Assembly: GCA_029267635.1 (NCBI GenBank)
Contig: JAJUIK010000001.1
Span: forward strand, 124,001 to 188,000
Source of the DNA: Moraxellaceae bacterium
GTDB taxonomy: Bacteria; Pseudomonadota; Gammaproteobacteria; Pseudomonadales; Moraxellaceae
DNA length: 64,000 bases
Reading direction: 5' to 3'
The notes under the pieces were generated by a model. That model did not search any database. It saw nothing but the letters and a program-made list of their open reading frames with translations, and was not told the origin of the DNA. Both the position numbers and the translations under genes were made by a program. This document shows, piece after piece, positions 18,477 to 27,281 of the stretch. Each line of letters begins with the position of its first letter. Position 1 is the stretch's first letter.

Positions 18477-18774
18477 GGGAACATCATCTACGTGAGTTAA
18501 ATATTCGATCAGTTTAGCAGCAAACTATATGGAGCGAAGTGATATTGTTCGGGATTGATTCGCTTTTTATTTCATATCAACAGAGCGGTTGATGGTTAAA
18601 AAACAGGAAATTTTGACCGTAAAAATTTGTCTAAATCTTATGCATTGAAATGTCGGATAATCTGTTGAGAACTGGTGAGGGATGTCTTATGTTTTACCTG
18701 CTTTTCAGCGTATAATGCCGTGATTATTTTTTCGCTTTTGGCGATGTTTTGCTTTTTTAATTGAGGAGTCCTAC

Positions 18775-20436
18775 GTGGCCCAATATATTTACACGATGAA
18801 CCGTGTGTCGAAGATGGTTCCGCCTAAGCGCGAAATCCTGAAAGACATCTCTTTATCATTTTTCCCGGGTGCCAAAATTGGGGTGCTCGGTTTAAACGGT
18901 GCAGGTAAATCTACCTTGCTTCGTATTATGGCGGGCGTAGATAAAGATTTCTCTGGTGAAGCACGTGCACAAACCGGTATTAAAATCGGTTATCTCGAGC
19001 AGGAACCACCACTGGATCCAAGCAAAGACGTACGTGGTAACGTCGAAGATGGTTTGCGTGAACCGCTGGATGCCTTGGCGCGTTTGGATGAAGTATTTGC
19101 AGAATATGCCGCAGAAGATGCGGACTTCGATGCTTTAGCCAAAGAACAAGAAAAGCTCGAAGCGATTATTCATGCCTGGGATGCACACAACCTGAATAAC
19201 CAGATGGAACAAGCGGCGGATGCGCTACGTCTTCCAGCATGGGATGCAGATGTATCGTTACTTTCCGGTGGTGAACGCCGTCGTGTTGCACTATGCCGTT
19301 TGTTGTTGTCCAAACCGGACATGTTGCTGCTTGACGAACCGACGAACCACTTGGACGCTGAATCGGTTTCTTGGTTGGAACGCTTCCTGAAAGACTTCCC
19401 AGGCACGATCGTGGCAATTACGCACGACCGTTACTTCCTGGATAATGTCGCTGAGTGGATTTTGGAGCTTGACCGTGGACATGGTATTCCTTACCAAGGT
19501 AACTATACCTCTTGGTTGGAACAGAAAAATGCTCGTCTAGAGCAGGAACAGAAGCAGGAAGAATCTTTTGCCAAGGCCTTGAAAAAGGAATTGGAGTGGG
19601 TTCGTTCTAATGCCAAAGGTCAGCAGAAGAAGAACAAGGCACGTATGGAGCGCTTCGAGGAACTGAACTCGAAAGAATTCCAGCAACGTAATGAAACCTC
19701 TGAAATTTACATTCCACCTGGTCCACGTCTAGGTAACAAAGTGGTGGAAGTGAATGACATCAGCAAATCGTTTGATGACCGTTTACTGTATGAGCACCTA
19801 AGCTTCACGGTTCCACCAGCAGCAATCGTGGGTATTGTTGGTCCAAACGGTGCGGGTAAAACTACCTTGTTCCGTATGATGACCGGTGAACAGCAACCAG
19901 ATACAGGTTCTGTGGTATTGGGTGATTCGGTGAAAGTGGCTTATGTGGGCCAAATCCGTGACACCCTTGATAACAACAAAACCGTATGGGAAGAAGTGTC
20001 TGGCGGTCTGGATATCCTGAAAGTCGGCGATTACGAGATTTCTTCACGCTCGTATATTGGCCGCTTTAACTTCAAAGGTTCGGACCAACAGAAACGCGTC
20101 GGTGAATTGTCGGGTGGTGAGCGTAACCGCTTGCAATTGGCGAAAATCTTGCAGCAAGGCGCGAACGTCATCTTGTTGGATGAACCATCAAACGACTTGG
20201 ATGTCGAAACGTTGCGTGCACTGGAAGATGCCATTTTGGTGTTCCCAGGTACCGTGATGGTGGTGTCGCATGACCGTTGGTTCCTGGACCGTATTGCAAC
20301 GCACATTCTGTCATTTGAAAATGATGAGCCAGAATTCTTTGACGGTAACTACACTGAATACGAAGCGTACCGTAAGAAAAAACTCGGTGATGAAGCACGT
20401 CCACACCGTGTGAAATACAAAAAGATTAGCGGTTAA
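18775..20436 (+). CDS. ettA: Energy-dependent translational throttle protein EttA
   Basis: ABC-F protein that binds the ribosomal E site and gates the first steps of elongation according to ATP/ADP. The 553-residue protein has two ATPase domains: Walker A GLNGAGKS and signature LSGGERRR with DEPTNHLD in the first; GPNGAGKT, LSGGERNR and DEPSNDLD in the second. Between them sit the EttA arm and the charged P-site tRNA interaction linker (about 245-315). The start is GTG, preceded by GAGGAG. A TATAAT at 18711-18716 may be its -10. Confidence 0.96.
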   Translation: MAQYIYTMNRVSKMVPPKREILKDISLSFFPGAKIGVLGLNGAGKSTLLRIMAGVDKDFSGEARAQTGIKIGYLEQEPPLDPSKDVRGNVEDGLREPLDALARLDEVFAEYAAEDADFDALAKEQEKLEAIIHAWDAHNLNNQMEQAADALRLPAWDADVSLLSGGERRRVALCRLLLSKPDMLLLDEPTNHLDAESVSWLERFLKDFPGTIVAITHDRYFLDNVAEWILELDRGHGIPYQGNYTSWLEQKNARLEQEQKQEESFAKALKKELEWVRSNAKGQQKKNKARMERFEELNSKEFQQRNETSEIYIPPGPRLGNKVVEVNDISKSFDDRLLYEHLSFTVPPAAIVGIVGPNGAGKTTLFRMMTGEQQPDTGSVVLGDSVKVAYVGQIRDTLDNNKTVWEEVSGGLDILKVGDYEISSRSYIGRFNFKGSDQQKRVGELSGGERNRLQLAKILQQGANVILLDEPSNDLDVETLRALEDAILVFPGTVMVVSHDRWFLDRIATHILSFENDEPEFFDGNYTEYEAYRKKKLGDEARPHRVKYKKISG

Positions 20437-20450
20437 TCGCTAAAACTAAA

Positions 20451-20475
20451 AACCAGCCTAAGGGCTGGTTTTTTA
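20451..20475 (+). terminator. Terminator after ettA
   Basis: Stem AACCAGCC / GGCTGGTT followed by T6. Confidence 0.85.
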
Positions 20476-20492
20476 TTGCAAGAGAGAGCTAT

Positions 20493-20924
20493 CTAAGAAA
20501 ATGCTAGTTCTGCATAGGCCTGAGATAAGGTTTGTTGTGCTTGAAGATGACCTTGCTGTGCGGCTTTCTTTAGCCATTTTTCTGCTTGGACATAATTACG
20601 GTCAAGTTCTAATTCACCCTTTAAATAACAGACTCCTAATTTATATTGAGCATCAGCATGACCACGTAAAGCAGCTTGCAGTAAACACCATTGGCTGTTA
20701 CGAGCATGTTTTTGGTAACGAGCCTGAATTTCAGCTAGATTAGCAGAGGAAGGATAATGCTTTTGTTGTAGCAAATAAGCGGTATATTCATTTGCGGCGA
20801 GATGCTCATAACGTTGCGCTTGCCTGTATTCGGCCTGTGCTTCATTGATGACTTCTGATGGTTGTGTATCAGTATCAACTGATCGAAAACCTAGCCATTT
20901 AATGATTTGCTGTAGAGGCATCAT
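20493..20924 (-). CDS. Sel1-like repeat protein (paralogue A)
   Basis: A 143-residue protein. The N-terminal half is charged and Gln/Tyr-rich; the C-terminal half holds about two Sel1-type helical repeats (ALRGHADAQYKLGVCYLKG, then AEKWLKKAAQQGHLQAQQ), a fold used for protein contacts. No signal peptide. It has a paralogue 275 bp upstream on the same strand (21199-21555) with the same layout and matching blocks (YKLG-YLKGEL-L, AEKWL). Two ATGs stand in tandem at the start. The role is unknown. Confidence 0.75.
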   Translation of the reverse strand: MMPLQQIIKWLGFRSVDTDTQPSEVINEAQAEYRQAQRYEHLAANEYTAYLLQQKHYPSSANLAEIQARYQKHARNSQWCLLQAALRGHADAQYKLGVCYLKGELELDRNYVQAEKWLKKAAQQGHLQAQQTLSQAYAELAFS

Positions 20925-21148
20925 CGCACTCCTTTAAAGCCGTGAATAATACATGAATTTCTATATTAAAGCAGAGTCGTGTGAAATAGAATGTTATTTA
21001 TACAAAAAATTGTATGCGATTACAAACTTAGAAAAATACGGTTTTGAGTGGATATTAATTTTTTTATGCTCTAGCAAGTACGCTCTATTTGTCTGTGAAA
21101 TGTACTTGTATTATATAAGACAGTAGATTAAAGAAATTTAATCGATCA

Positions 21149-21179
21149 TAAAAAACCAGCTTAGACGCTGGTTTTTTAT
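21149..21179 (-). terminator. Terminator after Sel1 paralogue B
   Basis: AAAAAACCAGC / GCTGGTTTTTT stem-loop, just after the stop of the 21199-21555 gene; T/A tracts on both sides. Confidence 0.8.
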
Positions 21180-21198
21180 ATAAATTTTTGTTGAAAAA

Positions 21199-21555
21199 TT
21201 ATGAATAATGAAACGACCTAACCATATTTTGCAATAAAGATAAGGCCCCCTGATGACCTTGGTTGGCCGCAAGTGTTAACCATTTTTCAGCTTCTTCTGA
21301 GTTTTTCTGTAAACTGAGTTCGCCTTTTAAATAGCTGAGACCGAGTTTGAACTGGGCATTACAGTCGCCATGTGAAGCAGCACGCAGATAAAACCACACA
21401 GCATTATATGTATGTTGCTGCTGTTCAAACACTAAACCTTGTGCATATTCGGCATTCGCGACTGACAGGTTCAACAAATGTGTCTGCTCGCTGGTATAAC
21501 GTACTGAGCTGTGGATAAATTTGTTCCAGATTGTTTTGATTTTTGTTGGCATCAT
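21199..21555 (-). CDS. Sel1-like repeat protein (paralogue B)
   Basis: A 118-residue cytosolic protein with Sel1-type repeats (RAASHGDCNAQFKLGLSYLKG and AEKWLTLAANQGHQGALS). The start is the ATG at 21555, which has AAGGAG 7 bases upstream; the longer frame starting at a TTG upstream is not supported. It has its own terminator, so it and paralogue A are separate transcripts that arose by tandem duplication and then diverged, mainly in the N-terminal half. Function unknown. Confidence 0.75.
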   Translation of the reverse strand: MMPTKIKTIWNKFIHSSVRYTSEQTHLLNLSVANAEYAQGLVFEQQQHTYNAVWFYLRAASHGDCNAQFKLGLSYLKGELSLQKNSEEAEKWLTLAANQGHQGALSLLQNMVRSFHYS

Positions 21556-21992
21556 CGAAAAACTCCTTGTTAAATCCGTTAACAAAAGCTAATTCCAAAA
21601 ATTAATCTAAAGTAAAAAGTTGAAAATGCAAATAAAAATATTCTATTGTGAAATTCGACTTTGGGTGAGTATTGCACTAAGGACTTAGCAAGAAATGCGC
21701 CAACACGAGTTTAAAAAATTTGAGTGTTGTCCCAGTTGTGATTTAAGACGCTCATTTAAAAGAGAGGAAAAATCACTCATGATAGTGAGATTACTCTGGT
21801 GGTGAATTGAGACTAACTTATGATTAGGAGATAAAGAAACCGACTTTAACATTATGTTTTTATATTGAAAAAGTAGGCAAGTATGCTTTTGAACAAGATT
21901 TTTTTCTTGGTTTATTTTTTTCTTATCTTCTCATAAAAAGAAAAAGACATTCACATCTTTTTATACGGCAGATGTGAATGTTGGTATGAGAC
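21556..21992. other. AT-rich intergenic region with a possible small ORF
   Basis: About 440 bp. It holds the terminator of the zinc-ribbon gene (21940-21981) and a 36-codon plus-strand frame at 21695-21805 with a cysteine cluster (ECCPSCDLR). Coding is uncertain: the nearest AGGA lies 11 bases before the ATG. I see nothing else clear. Confidence 0.4.
21940..21981 (-). terminator. Terminator after the zinc-ribbon membrane protein gene
   Basis: Perfect 12-bp stem ACATTCACATCT / AGATGTGAATGT followed on the minus strand by CTTTTTCTTTTT. Confidence 0.85.
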
Positions 21993-22331
21993 TTAGAGTT
22001 GCCATTCGTGATTACAATCACGGCATTTCCAGTGTTTTTGCGATTGCATAAAGGATTGCATGGAAATTTTAAAGTCCGGCAAGTCACGCCAGAAGAAGAA
22101 ACCAGCAATTAAGCAGACCACAAAAGCAATGACAGTCAAAATCTGTAGAGTCTGGCCTGCACCGTCACCAAAAATCCACATGGCAATACTGATCACCACA
22201 AACAGCAGTAGGATGAAAATAGCTGGAACCAGGATGACCAGACTTTTGGGTACCACCGGACGAGGAGTGTTAGTGCCTTGGCTGACAGGCATAATTTTGG
22301 GGCTTTGACATTTGGGGCAACGGTACTGCAT
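21993..22331 (-). CDS. Zinc-ribbon inner-membrane protein
   Basis: A 112-residue protein with a split zinc ribbon: CPKC near the N-terminus (residues 5-8) and CRDC near the C-terminus (about 103-106). Between them lie two membrane segments (about 30-51 and 62-81). The layout puts both cysteine pairs on the same side of the membrane, where they could bind one metal ion. I do not recognise a named family. It stands alone downstream of the tRNA-Ala/Glu operon. Confidence 0.7.
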   Translation of the reverse strand: MQYRCPKCQSPKIMPVSQGTNTPRPVVPKSLVILVPAIFILLLFVVISIAMWIFGDGAGQTLQILTVIAFVVCLIAGFFFWRDLPDFKISMQSFMQSQKHWKCRDCNHEWQL

Positions 22332-22397
22332 GAGGACTCCATAATTCTTTTTTGCATTATGCTATACGAAGCAGACTGAAATCAAAAATATCAGGCA

Positions 22398-22433
22398 ATA
22401 AAAAAGCCACTGAAGTGCTCAGTGGCTTTTTAG
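22398..22433 (-). terminator. Terminator of the tRNA-Ala/tRNA-Glu operon
   Basis: AAAAAGCCACTGA / CAGTGGCTTTTT stem-loop (A/T tracts on both sides) just after tRNA-Glu on the minus strand. Confidence 0.85.
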
Positions 22434-22437
22434 AATT

Positions 22438-22513
22438 TGGCGTCCCTACGGGGATTCGAACCCCGGTTACCGCCGTGAAAGGGCGATGTCCTAGGCCTCT
22501 AGACGATAGGGAC
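22438..22513 (-). tRNA. tRNA-Glu (anticodon TTC)
   Basis: 76 bases with CCA encoded. Acceptor stem GTCCCTA/TAGGGAC, anticodon TTC in CTTTCAC, T arm CGGGG-TTCGAAT-CCCCG. It is second in the operon after tRNA-Ala, with a spacer of 31 bases. Confidence 0.97.
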
Positions 22514-22544
22514 TTATGAGGCAAATACACGATAGAGCAAGTCT

Positions 22545-22620
22545 TGGTGGAGTCAAGCGGGATCGAACCGCTGACCTCTACAATGCCATTGTAGCGCTCT
22601 ACCAACTGAGCTATGACCCC
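22545..22620 (-). tRNA. tRNA-Ala (anticodon GGC)
   Basis: 76 bases with CCA encoded. Acceptor stem GGGGTCA/TGACTCC with one G:T wobble, anticodon stem CTACA/TGTAG with loop ATGGCAT, giving anticodon GGC. First gene of the operon. Confidence 0.97.
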
Positions 22621-22638
22621 AGTGTTCGTGTGAGCGCA

Positions 22639-22667
22639 ATATTAGGGGGATTGCGCTTACACGTCAA
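22639..22667 (-). promoter_or_regulatory. Promoter of the tRNA-Ala/tRNA-Glu operon inside a palindrome
   Basis: On the minus strand TTGACG, a 17-base spacer and TAATAT precede tRNA-Ala. A near-perfect 13-bp inverted repeat (arms 22628-22640 and 22650-22662, one G:T pair) overlaps the spacer and the -10, so a dimeric regulator could bind here. Confidence 0.8.
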
Positions 22668-22679
22668 TAAAAAAATCAA

Positions 22680-24188
22680 TTAAACTGCATCAGTTGCATC
22701 ATTTTTCGGCAATTTTAGGCTTTCATTGAGTTTTTCCCAGACTTTCAGCTCTTTTTTGCTTGGTCCACCGACAATTTCCAGTGCATGACGCAAACGCGCA
22801 AAGGTTAAATCCGGACCTAAAGTCACCATCGACTGCATTACTGGCGTAGAAGAAGTCGAACCTGCAATCGCAATAAAGAAGGTCGGCATAAAGTCACGCA
22901 GTTTGACTTCCATTTGATTAGCTAAGTCCATGAGTACCTGACTCACGGTATCCTGATTCCAGGTGAACAGGCTTTCCAGACGCCAAATGGCAAATTGCAG
23001 GCTTTGGCGCACTTGCTCTTCACTCATTTTTTTGTTTTCAAACTGTTCCTTGCTGATCTGTGGCATGTGGTTGAAGAAGAAACCTGCCCAGTTCACTGCT
23101 TCAGAGAGCAAATGGATTCGTGGTTGAATCGCTGCAGCAATGTCTTCCAGCGTTGTACGGTTGCCTTTCCAGGCCAAGATGCGATCAAGCAGCTGACCTG
23201 GTGTCATGTCTTTAATCCATTGACCGTTCAGCCAGTTGAGTTTTTCCACATCAAAGATTGGACCACCTAAAGACACGCGCTGGATATCGAAATGCTCGAT
23301 CATTTCAGCCAGAGTGAACTGTTCGCGCTCGTCTGGCATTGACCAGCCCATACGCCCGAGATAGTTGAGCAGCGCTTCGGGTAGCACGCCGATGTCTTTG
23401 TAATAGTTAATCGAGGTCGGATTTTTACGTTTTGACAGTTTGGATTTGTCCGGGTTACGCAGCAATGGCATGTGGCACAGTACTGGCATTTCCCAGCCAA
23501 AGTATTTGTACAACAACTGGTGTTTCGGCGCGGATGGAATCCATTCTTCACCACGGATCACGTGGGTAATTTCCATCAGGTGGTCATCCACCACATTGGC
23601 CAAATGGTAGGTTGGCAAACCATCGGTCTTGAGCAGGATTTGCATGTCCACCTGTGACCAAGGAATTTCAACTTCTCCACGCAATAAATCATTAAATTGG
23701 CACACACCTTCCGTTGGAATTTTCATACGGATGACATGAGGTTCACCAGCTTCAAGACGGCGTTGGACTTCATCCTGGGTCAGCTGTAAACCACGACCGT
23801 CATAACGTGGCGTTTCACCACGCGCTTGCTGTTCAGCACGCATTTGGTCGAGTTCTTCCGCTGTGGCAAAGCAGTAGAAAGCATGGCCTTTTTCAACCAG
23901 CTCCATGGCATATTTTTTATAAATGTCCATACGTTCCGATTGGCGGTACGGTGCATGTGGACCCCCGATATCAGGCCCTTCTGACCAGTTCAGACCCAAC
24001 CAGCGCAAGGAATCCAGAATCATTTTTTCAGATTCAGGGGTAGAACGTAACTGGTCGGTATCTTCGATACGCAAAATGAATTCGCCGCCGTGCTGCTGGG
24101 CAAAACACAAGTTAAACAGGGCAATATAGGCGGTTCCTACATGCGGGAAACCAGTCGGAGATGGGGCAATACGAGTACGGACTTTCAT
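22680..24188 (-). CDS. gltX: Glutamyl-tRNA synthetase GltX
   Basis: Charges tRNA-Glu with glutamate. A full-length 502-residue class I synthetase: the HIGH-type signature in [12 protein letters not shown] (about residues 10-21) and the KMSKS-type KLSKRKNP (about 252-259). It lies directly upstream of the tRNA-Ala/tRNA-Glu operon on the same strand, so the enzyme gene is followed by its own tRNA. No terminator is seen between gltX and the tRNA promoter, so read-through into the tRNAs is possible. Confidence 0.97.
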   Translation of the reverse strand: MKVRTRIAPSPTGFPHVGTAYIALFNLCFAQQHGGEFILRIEDTDQLRSTPESEKMILDSLRWLGLNWSEGPDIGGPHAPYRQSERMDIYKKYAMELVEKGHAFYCFATAEELDQMRAEQQARGETPRYDGRGLQLTQDEVQRRLEAGEPHVIRMKIPTEGVCQFNDLLRGEVEIPWSQVDMQILLKTDGLPTYHLANVVDDHLMEITHVIRGEEWIPSAPKHQLLYKYFGWEMPVLCHMPLLRNPDKSKLSKRKNPTSINYYKDIGVLPEALLNYLGRMGWSMPDEREQFTLAEMIEHFDIQRVSLGGPIFDVEKLNWLNGQWIKDMTPGQLLDRILAWKGNRTTLEDIAAAIQPRIHLLSEAVNWAGFFFNHMPQISKEQFENKKMSEEQVRQSLQFAIWRLESLFTWNQDTVSQVLMDLANQMEVKLRDFMPTFFIAIAGSTSSTPVMQSMVTLGPDLTFARLRHALEIVGGPSKKELKVWEKLNESLKLPKNDATDAV

Positions 24189-24307
24189 AACCAGTTTTTT
24201 TCAGTATGTAAATGCAGACCATTATAACGAAAAAGCCTAGCAGCTTAACGTTTTATTCAACATCAGCGTGCTAGGCAGAATTTATTAATGTTTGAGCTAG
24301 GTAAAAA

Positions 24308-24634
24308 TCAAGACTCGTGACTTTCAAACAGGGACTGGACAAAACGCGAGAAATGTTCGTGCTGCGCAGCGAAAAAGTTTTGGGTCGGTGCCACGCGAAT
24401 TGCATTTAATACTTTCAGTTCATCAGCACTTGCAACAGCAGGCTGTTTATTGGCACGTTTTTGCTGGATTAAGGCTTTTTCGATCAATGAGGTTTTTTCA
24501 AGACTTTGTGCGTTTAGCACCGTGGTTTTGTTATTCTGCACTTTGCTGGATGAAATGGTGGCAGCATGGCTGAACTGAGTCATCATACCGATGCTGAGGC
24601 TCAGTGCGAATGTTTTTAAGAAAAGGCTGTTCAT
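24308..24634 (-). CDS. Small secreted protein of unknown function
   Basis: A 108-residue protein with a clear signal peptide (MNSLFLKTFALSLSIGMM, cleavage likely after FSHA near residue 24). The mature part of some 84 residues is polar and rich in Lys, Gln and Ser, ending in a mainly helical segment (AAQHEHFSRFVQSLFESHES). No family recognised. It lies upstream of gltX and is divergent from the sulfate-binding protein gene. Confidence 0.6.
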   Translation of the reverse strand: MNSLFLKTFALSLSIGMMTQFSHAATISSSKVQNNKTTVLNAQSLEKTSLIEKALIQQKRANKQPAVASADELKVLNAIRVAPTQNFFAAQHEHFSRFVQSLFESHES

Positions 24635-25008
24635 CGGTCATCTTTCCCCTGATCTGATGTTCTTTGTTTTTGTTACGCCCGAGGTTTTTTCAACGGAGGT
24701 TTGAATTTTACCGGCTCTTAAAATGAGATCCAATCTCATTTCTCCCTGCTTATTCAAAAATACCCAATAAAGCGAACAAAATCTACATATCTACATATTT
24801 AGCAAACAAATATGTAGAAAAAGTGGAGAGCAGGGATATCGCCTCGGTTTGTTGAGTGTGATCAGCTGATAAATCAATATAGAAGTATTTCCTGTGTTTC
24901 GATATCTCAGATTCTGATTTCATCACCATATATTGTTATAACTGTTTCATTGAGAAAGATTTTTTTTATTTATATAGTGCAGCGAAGAATAGATCTGGAT
25001 GAGACAGA
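24635..25008. other. Divergent intergenic region with an inverted repeat
   Basis: 374 bp, AT-rich, holding the start regions of the small secreted protein (minus) and sbp (plus). The notable element is the palindrome at 24791-24817, CTACATATTT-N7-AAATATGTAG, preceded by a further direct copy of CTACATAT at 24783. Confidence 0.6.
24791..24817. repeat. Perfect 10-bp inverted repeat, operator-like
   Basis: CTACATATTT and AAATATGTAG are separated by 7 bases; no T tract follows, so a terminator is unlikely and an operator in the divergent promoter region is plausible. Confidence 0.55.
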
Positions 25009-26004
25009 ATGAAAAAAATAATTGCTTACAGTTTAGTGCTGACGGGAAGTGCCTTTTCCAGTGGGAGTTTTGCTGCTCAGGATTTTTTAAATGTGTCTTA
25101 TGATCCGACCCGCGAATTTTATCAGGAGTATAACCAGTCGTTTGGTCAATTCTGGAAAAAACGCACTGGTCAGGAGGTGAATTTTCAGCAATCGCATGGC
25201 GGCTCGGGTAAGCAGGCACGTGCGGTGGCGACCGGATTGGAAGCGGATGTGGTGACTTTGGCCTTGTCGAATGATATTGAGGAGATTGTCAAAGCGGGAT
25301 ATATCGATAAAAACTGGCAGAAAGAGTTTCCGAGCAATTCTGCACCGTATACGTCAACCATTGTGTTTTTAGTGCGTAAAGGGAATCCGAAACAGATCAA
25401 GGATTGGAATGACCTGACTAGGGCTGGTGTGGAAATTATTACTCCGAATCCAAAAACCGGCGGAGCACCGCGCTGGATTTATTTGTCGGCTTGGGGCTAT
25501 GCCCTGAAACAGCCAGGCGGTAATCCGAGCAAAGCACGTGAGCTGGTCAAGCAGCTGTATCAGAATGTTAAAGTGCTGGATTCTGGTGCACGCGGTTCAC
25601 TGACGACTTTTGCAGAACGCGGTATTGGCGACGTGTTGTTATCCTGGGAAAATGAAGCTTTGCTGGCCACTCAAGGTTTGGGTAAAGATAAATATCAGAT
25701 TGTTTATCCTTCTATTTCTATTTTGGCCGAGCCCTCAGTCGCCATCGTAGATAAAACCGTAGACAAGAATGGCAACCGTTATCTCGCTAAAGGCTATTTA
25801 AATTATTTGTATTCGCCACAAGGTCAGGCACTGGCGGCAAAATACCATTTCCGTCCACGTCATGCTCAGGTGGCCGCTCAATATGCGGCGAAATTTCCCA
25901 AAATTAAACTGTTTACCATTCAGGAGGTGTTTGGTGGCTGGAGCAAAGCCCAACAGACCCATTTTGTAAATGGGGCGATCTTTGACCAAATCTATGCACG
26001 ATAA
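25009..26004 (+). CDS. sbp: Periplasmic sulfate-binding protein
   Basis: Solute-binding protein of the sulfate/thiosulfate ABC importer. In the 331-residue protein a signal peptide covers residues 1-22 (ending SGSFA), and the mature part has the Sbp family blocks: LNVSYDPTREFYQEYN, QSHGGSGKQARAVATGLEADVVTL, NPKTGGAPRWIYLSAWGYAL and the SWENEA stretch. The permease and ATPase genes (cysT, cysW, cysA) are not beside it. The gene is a single transcript with its own terminator. Sulfate versus thiosulfate preference cannot be decided. Confidence 0.93.
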   Translation: MKKIIAYSLVLTGSAFSSGSFAAQDFLNVSYDPTREFYQEYNQSFGQFWKKRTGQEVNFQQSHGGSGKQARAVATGLEADVVTLALSNDIEEIVKAGYIDKNWQKEFPSNSAPYTSTIVFLVRKGNPKQIKDWNDLTRAGVEIITPNPKTGGAPRWIYLSAWGYALKQPGGNPSKARELVKQLYQNVKVLDSGARGSLTTFAERGIGDVLLSWENEALLATQGLGKDKYQIVYPSISILAEPSVAIVDKTVDKNGNRYLAKGYLNYLYSPQGQALAAKYHFRPRHAQVAAQYAAKFPKIKLFTIQEVFGGWSKAQQTHFVNGAIFDQIYAR

Positions 26005-26354
26005 GGCAAGGTGCAGTAAATTCTGGCTATAAGCATGTGCTGGCCGAAATGTGAATCTATCGTTTATTACCTAATGGGTCTCACGTGAGGCCCATGTTTT
26101 TTTAGGGTATTTTTCGTGGAAACTGAACTTGAACCGTTTAACTGTTCATTCTCTTATGTATATACCTTGCACGTTGATTGCTACACACCCACCTGAATCC
26201 TGATTTGTTTTTGATTTTAATGAGTATATTGCAAAAGTAAGGAACGGTTTTCTCAATCGAAAGTAATATTTCCCTACAAAAAGTCGTTTGGACCTTTCAT
26301 AAAACAAGGTAATAATGTGCAGTTACATTTTTCACTCATTTGAAAGCCCATTAT
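26005..26354. other. Intergenic region between sbp and rsmH
   Basis: 350 bp. It contains the sbp terminator and, further on, the presumed promoter of the division cluster, which I cannot pin down. There is no mraZ gene here, unlike in many bacteria. Confidence 0.6.
26074..26103 (+). terminator. Terminator after sbp
   Basis: Long palindrome ATGGGTCTCAC / GTGAGGCCCAT (one G:T pair) followed by GTTTTTTT. Confidence 0.85.
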
Positions 26355-27281
26355 ATGTCTCATATTTCTGTATTACTCCACGAAACCGTAGATGCGCTGC
26401 TGGCCGATCGCGATACAGGAATTTATATTGATGGGACATTTGGACGTGGTGGTCACACCCGTTTATTGCTTTCCAAGTTGGATGAAAATGCACGTGTTTA
26501 TGCCTTTGATAAAGACCCGCAGGCGCTGGCGGTTGCAGCAGAGCTGGAACGCGAAGATCCGCGCTTTAAAATCATTCATGCCAGTTTCGCTGATTTAAAA
26601 CAGGAACTGGCTCAGTTGAATATTGCTGCCGTAGATGGGGTCATGGCTGATTTGGGCGTGTCATCACCACAACTGGATCAGGCTGAACGCGGTTTTAGCT
26701 TTATGCAGGATGGTCCGCTGGATATGCGCATGGACAACTCGCAAGGCCCGACTGCTGCAGAATGGTTGATGCAGATCGATGAGCAGGATCTGGCCAACGT
26801 GATTTTTAACTATGGTGAGGAACGTTATAGCCGCCGGATTGCCCGGGCGATTAAACAGGCCGGGTATATTGAAACTACAGGCAAGCTGGCAGAAATTGTA
26901 AAAGTGGCGCATCCGAAATGGGAAAAAAATAAACATGCGGCCACCCGTACTTTTCAGGCGATCCGTATTGCCATTAACAAAGAATTAGAAGATATTGAGT
27001 CTTTCTTGCCACAAGCTGTGGATGTATTAAAAACAGGCGGGCGTTTGGCTGTAATTAGCTTTCATTCATTAGAAGATCGCTTGATTAAACAATTTATTCA
27101 AAAAGAATCGACTTTGGCCGAAGATACAGGTTGGGGCATGCCACAAGTACAACAGGACACCCGTCGTTTAAAGAAAATTTCACGGATTCGTGCCAGTGAG
27201 AGTGAGGTCAAAGCCAATCCTCGTTCACGCAGTGCATGGCTCCGGGTTGCGGAACGCTTAGCAGTGAAAGACGCCTCATGA
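26355..27281 (+). CDS. rsmH: 16S rRNA (cytosine-1402 N4) methyltransferase RsmH
   Basis: Methylates C1402 of 16S rRNA (formerly MraW). A 308-residue protein with the SAM-binding segment DGTFGRGGHTRLLL near residue 29, the GVMADLGVSSPQLD block near 97 and the C-terminal HSLEDRLIKQF block. The ATG at 26355 is chosen; the longer frame starting at a TTG is not supported. It opens the division/cell-wall cluster and overlaps ftsL by four bases (ATGA). Confidence 0.96.
   Translation: MSHISVLLHETVDALLADRDTGIYIDGTFGRGGHTRLLLSKLDENARVYAFDKDPQALAVAAELEREDPRFKIIHASFADLKQELAQLNIAAVDGVMADLGVSSPQLDQAERGFSFMQDGPLDMRMDNSQGPTAAEWLMQIDEQDLANVIFNYGEERYSRRIARAIKQAGYIETTGKLAEIVKVAHPKWEKNKHAATRTFQAIRIAINKELEDIESFLPQAVDVLKTGGRLAVISFHSLEDRLIKQFIQKESTLAEDTGWGMPQVQQDTRRLKKISRIRASESEVKANPRSRSAWLRVAERLAVKDAS

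Noticed and set aside
18477..18774. SAM or other methionine riboswitch upstream of metY
   Set aside because: I see no terminator-antiterminator pair or riboswitch core in this stretch.
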